DNA from: Armillaria gallica
Lineage: Eukaryota > Basidiomycota > Agaricomycetes > Agaricales > Physalacriaceae
Direction of reading: 5' to 3'
Assembly (NCBI GenBank): GCA_037576215.1
Contig: JBANDB010000007.1
Span: 4,991,001 to 5,055,000, forward strand
DNA: 64,000 nucleotides
Under the pieces are notes generated by a model. That model saw only the letters and a list, made by a program, of their open reading frames with translations, did no database searches and was not told where the DNA came from. Each line of letters begins with the position of its first letter. The stretch's first letter is position 1. The position numbers and the translations under genes were made by a program. This document shows, one piece after another, positions 1 to 11,381 of the stretch.

Positions 1-1
1 G

Positions 2-1387
2 TGGCCATTCATAAACACATGGGAGTATCCAGCTTCAACGGATTGCCATCGCATCACCCCCGAACCTGAGGACGGCTCAGCTCCGGTGTACGTCAAGGAC
101 GACGATATGTTACAGGGAAGGACCATGGGTCAGTTCGTCATTCTACCCACCGGCGTGTTGTTGGTGGTGAATGGAGGTATCAACGGCACTGCTGGTTATT
201 CCACCATGACGCTTCAGACGACGTCTTACAGCGATATGCCCTACGGAATGTCACTTGCTTCCGGGCCCGTTGGTACGCCTGCTCTCTATGACCCCGACGC
301 AGACAGTGGCAAGAGGTGGTCTAATGATGGTTTCTCCACATCTGACATTGCCCGTTTGTATCATTCGTCTGCCATCGTTCTTCCGGACACCTCTGTATTG
401 ATTGGTGGATCTAACCCCAACGTCGACGTTAACCTGACGACCTACTTCAACACCGAATATCGCGCCGAAATTTTCTATCCCCCTTACTTCTCGGCCAGTA
501 CCCGACCAGAGCCGACCGGCCTACCATCTAAACTCTCTTACGGTGGGGACTACTTCGATGTCACCATACCCTCCAGCTCGTACTCCGGCGACTCTAATGA
601 TGCAGCCGCGAGCGCTTTCGTATCTGTTCTCCGAACTGGTTGGACAACGCATGCGATGAACATGGGCCAGCGTTATCTCCAACTCAACAGCACGTACACT
701 GTGAACAGCAACGGCACCATTGTGCTCCATGTCTCGCAGATGCCCCCGAATGCAAACATCTACCAGCCGGGGCCTGCTTTCTTGCACGTCGTTGTGAATG
801 GCATTCCTAGCAATGGATCTTATGTTATCATCGGAAGCGGAAACATCGAAACGCAGACATTGGCTAGCGCGGCTGTGTTACCCGCAAGTGTTAACGATAC
901 CAAAGCCCAAGGTTCTGCTGATGGCTCCACAACATCATCATCAAGCGGCGATCAAAACAACAGTAGTTCCAAGACAAATACCGCTGCTGTTGTTGGCGGA
1001 GTTGTCGGCGGATTGGTAGTCCTGGGTATACTTGGTGCGCTTGTTGGTATCTGTCTAACGCGACGAAGACGTGAGGCCAACCGTCAGCCTACGTCCTCGT
1101 ACGCCATGCGAGACGGGCCCGGGTACGGAGCATCTCTAGGTGCCGGCGCTGGCGCTGGTGGGGCGGATAAGGCCTTGCGGAGTTCTGACTCTAGTGCCTT
1201 TATCCCGTTACAGCATGCATATAACCAAAACGAATCGTGGAGCTCGAGTACTGCAAGTCTGCAAGCGCCGTATCAAGATCAGCATGAGTCGCACGATCGG
1301 AACGGGATGAGCATGGACTACGACCCGTATGCTGCTGAATCGAGGATGAGTACGAGTACACCTGTGGGACGGCCGCATAGGTACTGA
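2..1387 (+). CDS. Copper radical oxidase (glyoxal/galactose oxidase-like), C-terminal part, membrane-anchored
   Basis: The reading frame is open from base 2, so the 5' end lies outside the window. The visible 461 residues match the second half of the glyoxal-oxidase family: the opening Trp-Glu-Tyr-Pro and Cys-His-Arg-Ile-Thr-Pro stretch, the blade with RLYHSSA (Tyr at 359-361 and His at 362-364, the expected copper ligands), and GWTTHAMNMGQRY (His at 650-652, the third ligand) inside the C-terminal immunoglobulin-like domain. Members oxidise aldehydes or alcohols with O2 and release H2O2, usually for extracellular lignocellulose attack. After a Ser/Thr-rich linker a hydrophobic helix rich in Gly, Val and Leu (about 981-1050) is followed by RRRR and a polar tail, so this copy is probably held in the plasma membrane with the enzyme outside. 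The half with the cross-linked Cys and the other axial Tyr is not visible, so activity cannot be judged. Confidence 0.9.
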   Translation, partial: WPFINTWEYPASTDCHRITPEPEDGSAPVYVKDDDMLQGRTMGQFVILPTGVLLVVNGGINGTAGYSTMTLQTTSYSDMPYGMSLASGPVGTPALYDPDADSGKRWSNDGFSTSDIARLYHSSAIVLPDTSVLIGGSNPNVDVNLTTYFNTEYRAEIFYPPYFSASTRPEPTGLPSKLSYGGDYFDVTIPSSSYSGDSNDAAASAFVSVLRTGWTTHAMNMGQRYLQLNSTYTVNSNGTIVLHVSQMPPNANIYQPGPAFLHVVVNGIPSNGSYVIIGSGNIETQTLASAAVLPASVNDTKAQGSADGSTTSSSSGDQNNSSSKTNTAAVVGGVVGGLVVLGILGALVGICLTRRRREANRQPTSSYAMRDGPGYGASLGAGAGAGGADKALRSSDSSAFIPLQHAYNQNESWSSSTASLQAPYQDQHESHDRNGMSMDYDPYAAESRMSTSTPVGRPHRY

Positions 1388-2253
1388 TTGGTGGGGGCAA
1401 CTTGAAGAGTGTGTTTATGGTATGTCTTCAGTGGTACTAGATGCAGAATTGACAGTTGCATGGATTTTCTCTTTTCTCAATGTTATTTTTATCCTCGTCA
1501 CTGCACAACTTCACCTGCTCATATTTAAAAATCTTGTTAATTTCTTAAAGCAGGTTGTATACACCACGCATTGCATTTCATACCCTGAGGGTACTGTGCT
1601 ACTCTTTTGTTCCAGTCGCGCTCTTTATATATCAGCATCTTTCTGTTTTATACACGGACCTCATATGGACTTGTGTAGTTACTTCTTAATAGTGCACTCA
1701 GGACCAACACGCTCCCTTTACAGCTCCCTCAGCGGATGACCGGACGAGTCCATCGGAGTTTGTAGCACGATTTTTCGGTTTCGTCAATGACCTGGAACTG
1801 CAGTGCCTTTTCAGGACTTCTGCGTGGAATTTATAGTACTTGAGCACCGTTCAGACAGGCGAAGCTGGTCATGCACTCGTCGGCAGTGAGCCATTTTAGC
1901 CGCTGATTGAAGCCCGACTCTTGGCACAGCACGGCGTCTTGCACGCTTCGTAATTGCTGCAGGTGACAGCAATGTGAGAAATGTACGACAATGAAACGCC
2001 GTCAGCTTGGATTCTGCCAGTGAGAGCCAGCCTTTCGAGGCCTTCCGTTCTGATATCTCATTTATTTGATAGATATAGACTGATATCGATACTGTGTTAT
2101 CGTTATTTCTACCGATGACCGAATTCAATATGAATCTTCCACCCGTACTCCACGGCGAACTCTATCTCGCTTCTTAATGGCCCTGACGTTCCCAATTGAA
2201 CTTTACGTGCCAGCTGCTTATCTCTTCATGATAAGTATGCTTCTTCCGGTCAG
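1388..2253. other. Intergenic, no gene seen
   Basis: Stop-rich in all frames. The open stretches here are short and lack any family signature. It should hold the oxidase 3' UTR and the permease promoter. Confidence 0.6.
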
Positions 2254-2259
2254 TATAAA
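2254..2259 (+). promoter_or_regulatory. TATA box of the permease gene
   Basis: TATAAA lies 40 bases upstream of the ATG at 2299, in an otherwise GC-balanced stretch. The distance implies a short 5' UTR. Confidence 0.45.
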
Positions 2260-2298
2260 TCCCGGGAGGAAGACGGCTTGTTTTCCATTCTAACCGCC

Positions 2299-4757
2299 AT
2301 GTCGAGCGATGTCGATGCCGCTGCTGTTGCTGACCTGCACAAGCTAGGATACGAGCAGCAGATGACGCGGGTATGTGATTCGTCCTATTTCTGAGTTGAT
2401 ACTCTCTCGCTGATTTAAGTGGATAGAGGCGCGGGTTGTTTCATATATTATTCAGTGCGTTCCTTCTTGTCTTCGTAATTGTTGCGCTATTGATAGTCGA
2501 TTCAGTGACGCTAGGTACGTCTTGTTCTTCGACTAGCGCAGTCTTACAAGCTACTAAATGTGACTTGACTATGCCGTAGCCATTATGGCAGTCCGTAAGT
2601 ACATCGAACAATTCACTTTTGCTGCGAGATAAACAAAAATATATTCCCAGCTTACGGCCTTTCTGCTCCATTCGCCACTGGACTCATTGGAGGTGGACCA
2701 GCGGTTTTGATTTGGGGGTGAGGGTTTCGTGGTTCCGTGGTTCAGACAGAAATATCTGCTCATACTACTGAAGATGGGTATTCGTCTCGGCGATTATTCT
2801 CACTCTCGCGCTATCAATGGCCGAAATTAGCGCCAAGTACCCAACTTCCGGTGGGGCATACTATTGGTGTTTCCGCCTCGCGTCACCCAGGAGTCGGGTG
2901 CTCTTATCATGGATAAATGGGTGGCTGACGATGGTGGGCGTGTGGACGATCTGCCTGTCAGTCACTTTCGTAAGACCGCAGTTCCTTGCGATTCAATACG
3001 ATCATCTGACCAAGGGGCGCTTCAGGGTACTGCGCAGATTATAGTTGCAGGGGCGGGTATTTTCCACCCGGACTGGGTAGCCAAGTCGTGGCAGACATGT
3101 GAGCCTGATTATTTCCCTCACAGCGAGTTCGTCTAACCTGTACCAGATCTCATATTCTTGGGAGTGACACTTATTTGTACGGCACTCGGAATTTTCTTGA
3201 ACGACATTCTTCATTATATCGATGTACGTTTTCGTTGCGAGCGCGAGTGGGAAAGCTGTTGATGAGATATCTATAGGTCCTGTGTGCATGCTGGACGATT
3301 CTCGGTGTTCTTGGTATGCAGGAATTCGTATGTTCCTTAACCGATCATTGAGGTCTTTCAAGTTATGCTTGTGTGCCTTTCGGCCAAGGCGGCAGCGGGT
3401 CGTCAATCAGCTGCTTTTGCTCTCGGGCATTTCGATCCATCTGCATCAGGTTGGACGCCTGGATGGTCATTCTTTATCGGTCTATTGCCTGTGAGCTGAG
3501 TTTTGTGCCATCTTTTGTGTCTAATTGCCGTTTGCAGCCCGGTCAGTTCATGAACGGTCAAGCTATTGCACCGTCTGACCTTACCCCAAAGCATATACGT
3601 ATGCCGCAATTGGCATGAGTGGGTCTTAATGTATTGGGTTTTATCAAGGCTCACGTCGAATTTCAGTCGCTAGTATGGCCGAAGAGCTTCATAATCCGAC
3701 GGTTGATCTACCAAGAGCCATGGTGTGGTCCATTCCACTCGGTTTCTTACAAGGCGTTTTGTTCTTGTTGCCCATTTTGTTCACGCTCCCCGACGTTGCT
3801 ACATTATTGTCAGGTGGGGCTTGGTTCTTCCTCTTCTCTTTGGCTTGAACAAACAAATATGCAGTCGCCAGTGGTCAGCCTATCGGTGTCATGTTCACGC
3901 TCATAATGGGCTCAAAGGGTGGTGGATTCGGAATGGTAGGAGCATGCATATGGTCTAGTTCTGATTGCTCATCTGTTGTGTTTGATGTAGTGGTTCATCA
4001 GTACGCGCTAATGTCGACCTGTTCTATTCTATACTCACACATGCTAGTTTTCGGAATTGCCATGTTTTGTGCTGTGTCGATTTCATCCGCCGCTTCTCGA
4101 GCAACATGGGCATTCGCAAGGGACAAGGCAATACCCCTGTACTCCTTTTTTGCTCGTGTTTCGTCAGAAAAATACGGTCCTGTCAATGCCTTCCTCCTTG
4201 TTACCGTTGTCCAGTTGCTGCTAGGACTGATATATCTCGGTTCTAGCGCGGCTTTCAATGCTTTCGTAGGAGTGGCGGTGATGTGTCTACAGGCGAGCTA
4301 CTCGATGCCAGTCCTCATATCCATTGTCAACGGTCGTGATAACGTCAAAGATTCTCCGTACTCGTTGGGGAGGTGGGGATGGGCTATCAATAGCATTGCG
4401 GTGCTCTGGACCATGTTCGAGATGGTGCTGTTCTCGATGCCGGCGGTGGTTCCTGTGACAAGAGTGTCCATGAGTATGAGTGTCCTCATAAATTCCGTCC
4501 AAGACTCAACAATGGATTTTCTAGATTATGCCTCTGTGGTGTTTGTCGGCTTTGCGACCATCAGTGCCGTCTGGTATACAATCCGTAAGTTTGTTCCTAG
4601 CGCGGGGGTAATAACCTGAACGTATCATCTCCTTTTAGATGGACGCTTCTATTATACAGGTCCACCCATTCCGACTCGGAGCGAGTCAACACAGCCTAGT
4701 TTTGAAAGTGTCGCTGTCAATGTGAATGAAAAGAAAGGTGGAACTTTGGAGGACTAA
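2299..4757 (+). CDS. Amino-acid/choline/GABA-type permease (APC superfamily), 18 exons
   Basis: Plasma-membrane transporter of the fungal amino acid-choline permease family; substrate not assignable. I joined exons 2299-2370, 2427-2454, 2497-2514, 2580-2594, 2651-2717, 2774-2969, 3026-3098, 3147-3223, 3277-3313, 3363-3490, 3538-3541, 3592-3618, 3667-3813, 3865-3935, 3991-4000, 4048-4473, 4525-4584 and 4639-4757: 1,575 nt, 524 aa, every phase matching and all introns GT-AG. Family landmarks in order: LGYEQQMTR at the N terminus, GLSAPFATGLIGGGPAVLIWGW, ALSMAEISAKYPTSGGAYYW, LSWINGWLTMVGVW, IGMIASMAEELHNPT, SISSAASRATWAFARDKAIP, IYLGSSAAFNAF, SLGRWG and VWYTIHGRFYYTGPP. About twelve membrane helices and normal family length. 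Oddities are several micro-exons, including one of 4 nt (3538-3541) and one of 10 nt (3991-4000), both required to keep the conserved LLPPAYT and GMWFII segments. Confidence 0.9.
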
Positions 4758-5077
4758 TCTCGTCACAATGACTCGAGAGTCGAGACAGTCTTCTAGGGTC
4801 GTGAAAGGGAGCGGCAACATAGATAAGCTCAGAGTCACATAGCAAACTACTTTGAACTACAACTCTTTTACTCGGTGTGAATTGCCATGACGAAGGTTAT
4901 CGATAAATATTCGTAGGGATGACAAAGCCAGGGTCAGGGCCCTCTTACTTCCGTACCACCAGTCAGGTGCCACTCGTCAAAGTAGCAAGTCACTGCAACA
5001 TAAAAATCTCAATGACCAGGTACGCTTGGCTTTGCCATCTGCTTTCCAATGATATGCATAAAATTGTTAGGAACTCC
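4758..5077. other. Intergenic, nothing recognised
   Basis: Short stretch between the permease stop and the degenerate start of the first MYND copy. No motif noted. Confidence 0.5.
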
Positions 5078-6983
5078 CTGGATGGTCTCCAAAGCCTCGT
5101 ATCGGCTGCACGCACAGATGTCAAAGCCTGCCCAAGAATGCTTTCCGCCGTGCATCGTCATCTTCGCACAAAGAAACTTCCTCGCGACCTTTTAAATATC
5201 TACCGGGGCACCATCTGCCACTGCTCAACTCATGGTGAGCTGTCTGGACGGCTTACGCGTTGCACTATTTTGGTCGAATCGGAAACATAAGGATCTCTCC
5301 GAACGCGTCATGCAGCAATGGATTGTGGCATGGGACTGGTCATCGTTCATGGTGGATGAAGTTAACTCAAAGGAGCCTCAGTCGGCAGAAGGCATCGAAT
5401 TCCAGTACAAGGTCGTCGAAGTTGTCGCTGATCTCCACAGGCTTGCTGCCTTTGAGAGTCAAGGGACCCCTTACAAGTAGAGGTTCTGAACATGCCTGGA
5501 TACTTCTCTACGCTTGTCCGTCTCTGGTTTCATATGTTGTGCCGTGGGGGATCTCCGGCGGCACTCCGAGGAATATCGCATTCGTTGATTGTGTTTAACT
5601 TGATTGACTCCGACAATATGGACAACTTCAGACTCGCTATTAGAGAAGTCGATTTTGTGCTCTAGGATATGCCGGATGCTACTTCACTGTTCATCGCGCA
5701 CATTTTGGGGACGATTGGGGTCAACGCCATTAACATGCGTCTCCTCAATGGACCACTGACTTTAATGGCCTACGCTTTGGATTTTCACTCCGACTATGTT
5801 ATTTGTCCTTTTATTGCCTGTCATGGTCCGACCCTCGTCACTGTTCTCATGGCTCGTCTCACATCTTCCAAGCTTACTTACGAACTCGGGAACATTGAAG
5901 ATAAGAAGCTGGACAAACACATTCAAAGCAACATGGCTGAATCTTGTTTCGTTCTATGCATCAAACTCTTGAAAATTTGCATCAGGATGCGCGGCCTTCC
6001 CTGCGTCGTCCAGATACTCCAGGGTCGCCTCCTCCCCACTTGCTTCAAAGCCGCATTGTTTCTTAAGCGCCGATCGCGCCCTTTTCATGACAACGTCAAC
6101 GTCAGGGTCTTATGCTCCACACTTTTTAGGAAGATTGCAACGTTCAGTATCTATCCGAAAGTAATGCATCTCGTGATCAAATCTAACAAACACCTGGAAG
6201 CGCATAGTCTCAAGGCTCTCGTGGAATCGACAGTCCCGGAGCTGTGGACAACTTGGAATATTCTGTATGATACGGTGATGGAGAGGCATACCACCAAGCC
6301 CAGCTATTCTGTTCTTCCGCGGAGACTTTGCAACAATCCGCAGGTAAGCAGGGATTGTCTATTCTGCAATCTATATGTGTCTAACTAAGCGTAGTGCCCC
6401 AATCTGTATATCCTTCCTATCGATGCCAAACGCTGTGCAGGTTGTCTTTACGTCCACTATTGTTCTCGAGAGTGCCAGAAGGATGATTACTGGACTACCC
6501 ACCGGCAAAAGTGTAAAAGCCTCATGTCGACCAGAAAAGGTACTTTTCATCATTCTATTTCTAGCAGTCAAAGCTAATTATATACTCACTACTTCGTGTA
6601 GCTGGGAAGCCTATGCGGGTGAACACATCAGAAATACATTAGACCAGGATTTCGCTGAGTGGATGGTTGGTCTGGATTTACCTCGTTTCCTCGCGGATAC
6701 AAAGGAAATTCGTCAAAGACTAGAAGACAAACAGGCGATGACGGAGCCTCACAAGAAATACCCCATCGTGATAGAGATATCGTACAACTCTGTGCCTACC
6801 AAACTAGGAAGGGTTTACCCTGGTGAAGAGGCTCGCACTACTGAAATCGGTCGAATGCCAGAACTTATGGCCATATTAGAAAGGAGAAGGGGTCACCTGA
6901 ACGAAGTATTCTTCTACGCCGCACTTCCGTCTGGTAAGGGCCCTGGATCTGAGTGCATCTGTACCACAGTCAGTATATGGTGA
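5078..6983 (+). pseudogene. MYND-type zinc-finger protein, broken copy A
   Basis: Clear paralogue of the next gene along its whole length. Aligned to it, the start codon is CTG (5078), there is an extra base in the GGGG run near 5205, a base missing near 5477, a TAG at 5663-5665, and a shift near 6635. Between lesions the protein is well preserved, e.g. PRMLSAVHRHLRTK, LMVSCLDGLR and INMRLLNGPL. An intron (6344-6394) splits the MYND finger exactly as in the paralogue: Cys-Asn-Asn-Pro-Gln, then CPNLYILPIDAKRCAGC, YVHYCSRECQ and HRQKC on 6395-6539, giving the C-x2-C, C-x3-C, H-x3-C pattern. The last exon (6602-6983) holds DFAEWMVGLDLPRFLA and ends with VFFYAALPSG. Function of the family is unknown; MYND fingers mediate protein-protein contacts. 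Confidence 0.8.
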
Positions 6984-7873
6984 GATTATAGAGCAGGACA
7001 TGGCGAGCTAAGCTGATAATGACTTTCTTGCTGCAACAGATGTGGATTTCCTTGCTGGCTCTGCGCGGGCAATTGTAAAGAGCCGCAGTCGTCCGATTTC
7101 TTTTCATGTCAAACCCCCGATTACACTTGTACACCTCGCTTTTATGAATTGCTAGCTCAGTAGTCTTGCGGAGACCCCACCTTTTTTTACACTCGTAATA
7201 CATCATCATCTACGTACTTGGAAGATATCTCAAATCAAATCAATGTACATACAGTACTGTCATGTAGCTATATATTCTTATCCTTTTGCACAGCATAGTA
7301 TACAGCAATTTGTTTGAGAAAGATGACACAACTTCTCGATATTTGAACTAAATCTTCGGAGAATGGCATCCGTTCTTTTCAGGGGTCCTTAGTGGGTTGT
7401 AGCCACTTCCATCGCAGGAGTAGTAGTATATCCTCGTCTAAGTGATTTGCCTTCGGGCCAGTACAGGAGAACATTTTGCCGCTGGGAAGAACAGAAGCGT
7501 TCGTCGCGCCGCGTCCGAGTCGAATCTAGAAAACTGTAAACTTGGTCACGGTATGTAATGGAGCAACTCAGTTGAAAAAAGTCGTGTACCTATGCAACCT
7601 ATTGCTGCACAATGAATTTTATAATACAATTTGCCTCGTTTACTACTTACCGTTCTTTGGCAGGAGGGAGGAGGAAGATATTTATTCTGATCGATGTCCC
7701 TGAGAAGGAAACTGACTAGAGTCCGTGGAGGGAGTCGAGTCCTGTGCGGCTGTGCCACAGTGGTGGGAGAGGCGGCTGACAAAGCATTTCGCTTTCTTTC
7801 CCGACTACTCGCGACTGGAGATTCCGTATGTCTTTTCACCCTCCATTTCTCTTCCTCTCAGGCATAGACAACC
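6984..7873. other. Intergenic, no gene seen
   Basis: AT-rich and stop-rich until about 7700, then the promoter and leader of MYND copy B. Nothing else supported. Confidence 0.5.
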
Positions 7874-9800
7874 ATGGATTCTGCATTCGGCCTCGCAAGT
7901 GCCGTGTCGACCGCTCGCAAAGATTCCCCTGCCTTTCCCAGGATGCTCTCGCTTGTATCTCATCGTCTTCGCACCAAGCAAATACCCCAAGACCTTCGTT
8001 CGTCGCTGGAGGCACCCACTGTGACAGCTCGCGTCATGGTGGATTGCCTTGATGGCCTGCGTGCCGCCCTTCAGTGGGAATCAAAGCAGGATAGCCACGG
8101 TTGCGGCAACAGGAAACCTTCGAAACCGTACGGCATGCTCAAAGAGCGCGTGATGGAATATTGGTCTGTGACATGGAAGCGGTCGTCATTCTTAGTGGAA
8201 GAAATCATTGCGAAGGAACCTCTTTCCGTCGAAGGTACCGAATTCCAGCACTGGACGCTTGAGGTTGTTGCAGAGTTTCTCAGGCTTGCCGCATTTGAGA
8301 CTCAGGGATGTCCTAACGAGTTTGAGGTCCTCAAAGCGCCTGGGTTCCTCTCCACTCTCGTCAAGCTATGGTTTCATGCACTGGGCCATGGTGGCTCGCC
8401 CGCAGCTCTTCGAGATACAGCCTTCTCACTGATCTTATTCGACTCAATCAACTTCTCGACTTTGGATGGCTTCAAGGAAGTTCTTGATCAAGTCGACGAC
8501 GTTCTGAAAGATACACCTGACGCGGTGACAATCTGTTGTACACACACCTTCGACGTCATTTGGTGCAATACAGTCAATATGCGTCTCCTTGACAGCCCTC
8601 TTGCATTCGTAGTCTATGCAATGGAATTTCACGACTTGCTTTCTCCCCTCATTACTTGGCATCTTCCGTCTCTCATTACTTCTGTCATGGTGCACCTAAC
8701 ATCTTCTAAACTCTCCTACGATCTCGTCAACACGACGTAAAGTGGGACAGATGTACTCAAGAAAACATGGTCGAGTTTGTATATCTGCGATGCGCTCGGA
8801 TATTGGGAAGCTGGTTCATAAAACGCGGCCATCCCTGCATCGTCGAGGCACTTCGAGGTCGCTTTTCTACCGTCTCTCTTCAAAACTGCTTTGTTTTTCA
8901 ACCGTCGATCAAATCCTTTTCAATCTGACTTGCACAACATCTGCTGTTGCATTCTCGAGATGATCGCAAGATATAGCATATATCCAACGATATCACGCTT
9001 GGTGGTCAAATCTAATCGATACATCAAGAAGCATAATCTTTGGACATTGATGGAATCTACGGCACCGTTACTATGGAGCTCTTGGTCGTTTCTGGACGAT
9101 ACAGCTACGCAAAGATATTTCCACATCCCGAGCTATTTTTTCACGCCGCGGGAGACGTGTAGTAATCCGCAGGTACATACAGTCCTGCTCTGATAAAGTT
9201 TACAAATCTGACATGAGGTGATAGTGTTCAAATCCGTATATCAGTCCTCAAGATGTCAAGCGCTGCTCAGGATGCTTTGTCGTGCACTACTGCTCACAAG
9301 GCTGCCAGAGAGACGATTGGATGGAACACCAGTTGACGTGCAAGTACCTCATGCTAGACAGAAAATGTAGCTATTGTTCCCGTCGATATCGGTGATATGC
9401 TGATACGTCCGTCGCTATAGCTGGAAGACCCGTGAAGATATACACTTTGGAGCACGATTTCGCCGAGTCGATGGTTAGTCTGGATTTCTCCGCTTTTCTC
9501 GCGGAAACAGAAGTAGCGCGCGCCGAGCTAGAAGAACGTCGGTTCATGAAGGGGCCTGAGGAAAGGTACCCGATAGTGGTGGAGGTTTTGTATGATGTCG
9601 CGCCACCTAGACTAGGACGAATCTATCCCGGCGAAGACGCAGATGCTGAGATTCGACAAGCGCCGGGAGTGTGGACCGCATTAGAGCAAAGAAAGGTCAG
9701 AGGTGAAGAGGTGTTCTTCTACCGTCTGGCAAGGACTTCGAACCTCAGCGTGTTTACGGGTCTGTTGGAATACACGGTGAGCTTGTATTGCAGTGACTGA
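7874..9800 (+). pseudogene. MYND-type zinc-finger protein, copy B with frame lesions
   Basis: Starts at ATG 7874 and is open for 288 residues, ending at TAA 8738-8740. Homology to copy A continues past the stop in another frame (MVEFVYLRCARILGSWF, RGHPCIVEALRGR from about 8767) and returns to the original frame after one extra T in the TTTT run near 8863 (FLPSLFKTALFFNRRS). No intron of acceptable size explains either change. Introns 9173-9224 and 9367-9420 flank the MYND exon (9225-9366), which encodes CSNPYISPQDVKRCSGCF, VHYCSQGCQ and HQLTC. The final exon carries DFAESMVSLDFSAFLA and GRIYPGED; near 9722 it departs from copy A by a further small shift. Copy B keeps its start codon and fewer lesions than copy A, so it could be a functional gene with sequencing errors. 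Confidence 0.7.
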
Positions 9801-10409
9801 TGAATTCAATGACCGCCTGTGAGTGCTGTCAGGTAAATCGCCTCTAGCTCCGTGTGTCGTTCGTTCTTCGGAAGCCATCAAGTCAAGACCGGCTAGATTA
9901 TGGCTCGTATGCGGGATACAATGAATGCTGCAGCCCTGCTGTTAGGTTCCCTTTGACTAGCCGCGTTTATTTGGCTGAATACTGGTGGTATCTATCTATC
10001 GCACTGCCATCCGGCGGTTCCGGCTAGGGGTCCCCTTGAGGGGCCCAAACATCGTGTCACCCGCACTATCCTCTCTCGAATACCAACACCAGATGCTTAC
10101 CAGACCATCCAGCACCGCAGCATGATCCCTGGTTGAGATTTTTCCTCTTTTTACACCCTCATATTATCAATAATCCATGATAATTATAGACTCCGGCAAT
10201 CGACGACTCAGTCGAATGATTTCCAGAACCCAGACGACCCTGGATTCTGAAGATGGCATAAATAGCCCGTGCCAAGCCAAAGGCGAAGGCATTCAATATG
10301 TATGTTTCGTGACAGGTGAGACTAGTCACAAGCGTTTTTGCAGCATGGCTGACTGGTGGATATAAACAAACATCGTGATTTAGCTGAAACTTTCTTTTCC
10401 CGTTCTCCC
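9801..10409. other. Intergenic, no gene seen
   Basis: No family signature. Holds the downstream region of MYND copy B and the promoter of the Kre6-like ORF. Confidence 0.5.
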
Positions 10410-11381
10410 ATGGCATCAACGGCGCCTTCCTCCTACAGCTCCTGGTCGAACGAAGATCAGGACGCTGGGTCGAGGGTTTCTTGGGAGGCTGAGTCAGCTA
10501 CTCGCGCCGCGTCTCTCACTGCAGCACCGTATGGACCCGCGTCTCCACTAGTCCCTTTGCGACCTTCGTCGATACCTGAGCAAGAAATGCTCTGGGACTC
10601 AGATGCGACTTCTAGAACGCGCTCCTCAGTGACGAACACGCACGCCTCTTTGCCGCCGAAGCACAATACCCCCCTCAGTCCACTTAGACGCTCAATGTCA
10701 GTCTCCGAGTCAGAAGTTCCGTCGGACCCAGTACAAGGATATCCTAGGATAACATCGCAAGCGAAAGCCTTTCCTTCATCGCCGCTCAATCCTTCTTCTT
10801 CAACGTCGCCTCCTCCTTCATCAAGATCATCGACATCTTCACCACCTCTTGGTCCTCGTTATATTCGCCCCTCCGCGTCAACAACACAACTACTTGGCCG
10901 GGTACCCTCAGAAGAGTCTAGGGTCCTGTCTACCTCTCGCAACTCCCGGGGGTCAATGATTCTATATCACATACCCGTGCCTGGCGACGACTCTTTCAAA
11001 CTAGACCCCCCTCCCTCCCTCCGACATCTCATGTCATCGACGTCTTCGCGTGATTCAATGATGTCTATATCATCGGATTCCAAATACCCGTCCATGCTGA
11101 GTGAGCACGGTCTGGTGCCGTACGCGTTTGACCCTAGCGAGGACGAGGGTGGTTTTGACAAGGAAGATATGGAGCTCGATAAACGGAGTAGTGAGCAGAG
11201 AATGTCATGGAGAGGGCTGGTGAATATGGTCGCGTTGGTCGCGATTATACTTGGTGTCCTCGGTTTGTTCGTGATATATCCGGTGACGGGTCATTTGCGC
11301 GATGATGGGAAAAGTCAGAAAATTGTGGAGAATAAGTGGATCAATGGGACGGGCCAGGCGATTTCGGGGTCTCCGGCATAG
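10410..11381 (+). CDS. Kre6/Skn1-like N-terminal fragment (cytoplasmic tail plus one TM helix)
   Basis: A 323-residue single-exon frame beginning MASTAPSSYSSW. Residues 1-260 are Ser/Pro-rich and disordered with a basic-acidic pattern, then WRGLVNMVALVAIILGVLGLFVIYP (about 268-292) forms one membrane anchor, followed by a short lumenal piece with NKWINGTGQ. In Kre6/Skn1 proteins, which act in beta-1,6-glucan synthesis in the secretory pathway, this layout and the NGTGQ segment immediately precede a large GH16-type domain. Here the frame stops 12 codons after NKW, and I found no GH16 signature (such as a SDEFN-like motif) in the next 3 kb. It is therefore a truncated member or a fragment left after deletion. 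Choice of start: first ATG in a good context with the family-like N terminus. Confidence 0.55.
   Translation: MASTAPSSYSSWSNEDQDAGSRVSWEAESATRAASLTAAPYGPASPLVPLRPSSIPEQEMLWDSDATSRTRSSVTNTHASLPPKHNTPLSPLRRSMSVSESEVPSDPVQGYPRITSQAKAFPSSPLNPSSSTSPPPSSRSSTSSPPLGPRYIRPSASTTQLLGRVPSEESRVLSTSRNSRGSMILYHIPVPGDDSFKLDPPPSLRHLMSSTSSRDSMMSISSDSKYPSMLSEHGLVPYAFDPSEDEGGFDKEDMELDKRSSEQRMSWRGLVNMVALVAIILGVLGLFVIYPVTGHLRDDGKSQKIVENKWINGTGQAISGSPA

Noticed and set aside
4919..5290. Separate short gene upstream of MYND copy A
   Set aside because: Its C-terminal half is the first exon of the broken MYND copy; the rest has no homology to the paralogue or any family.
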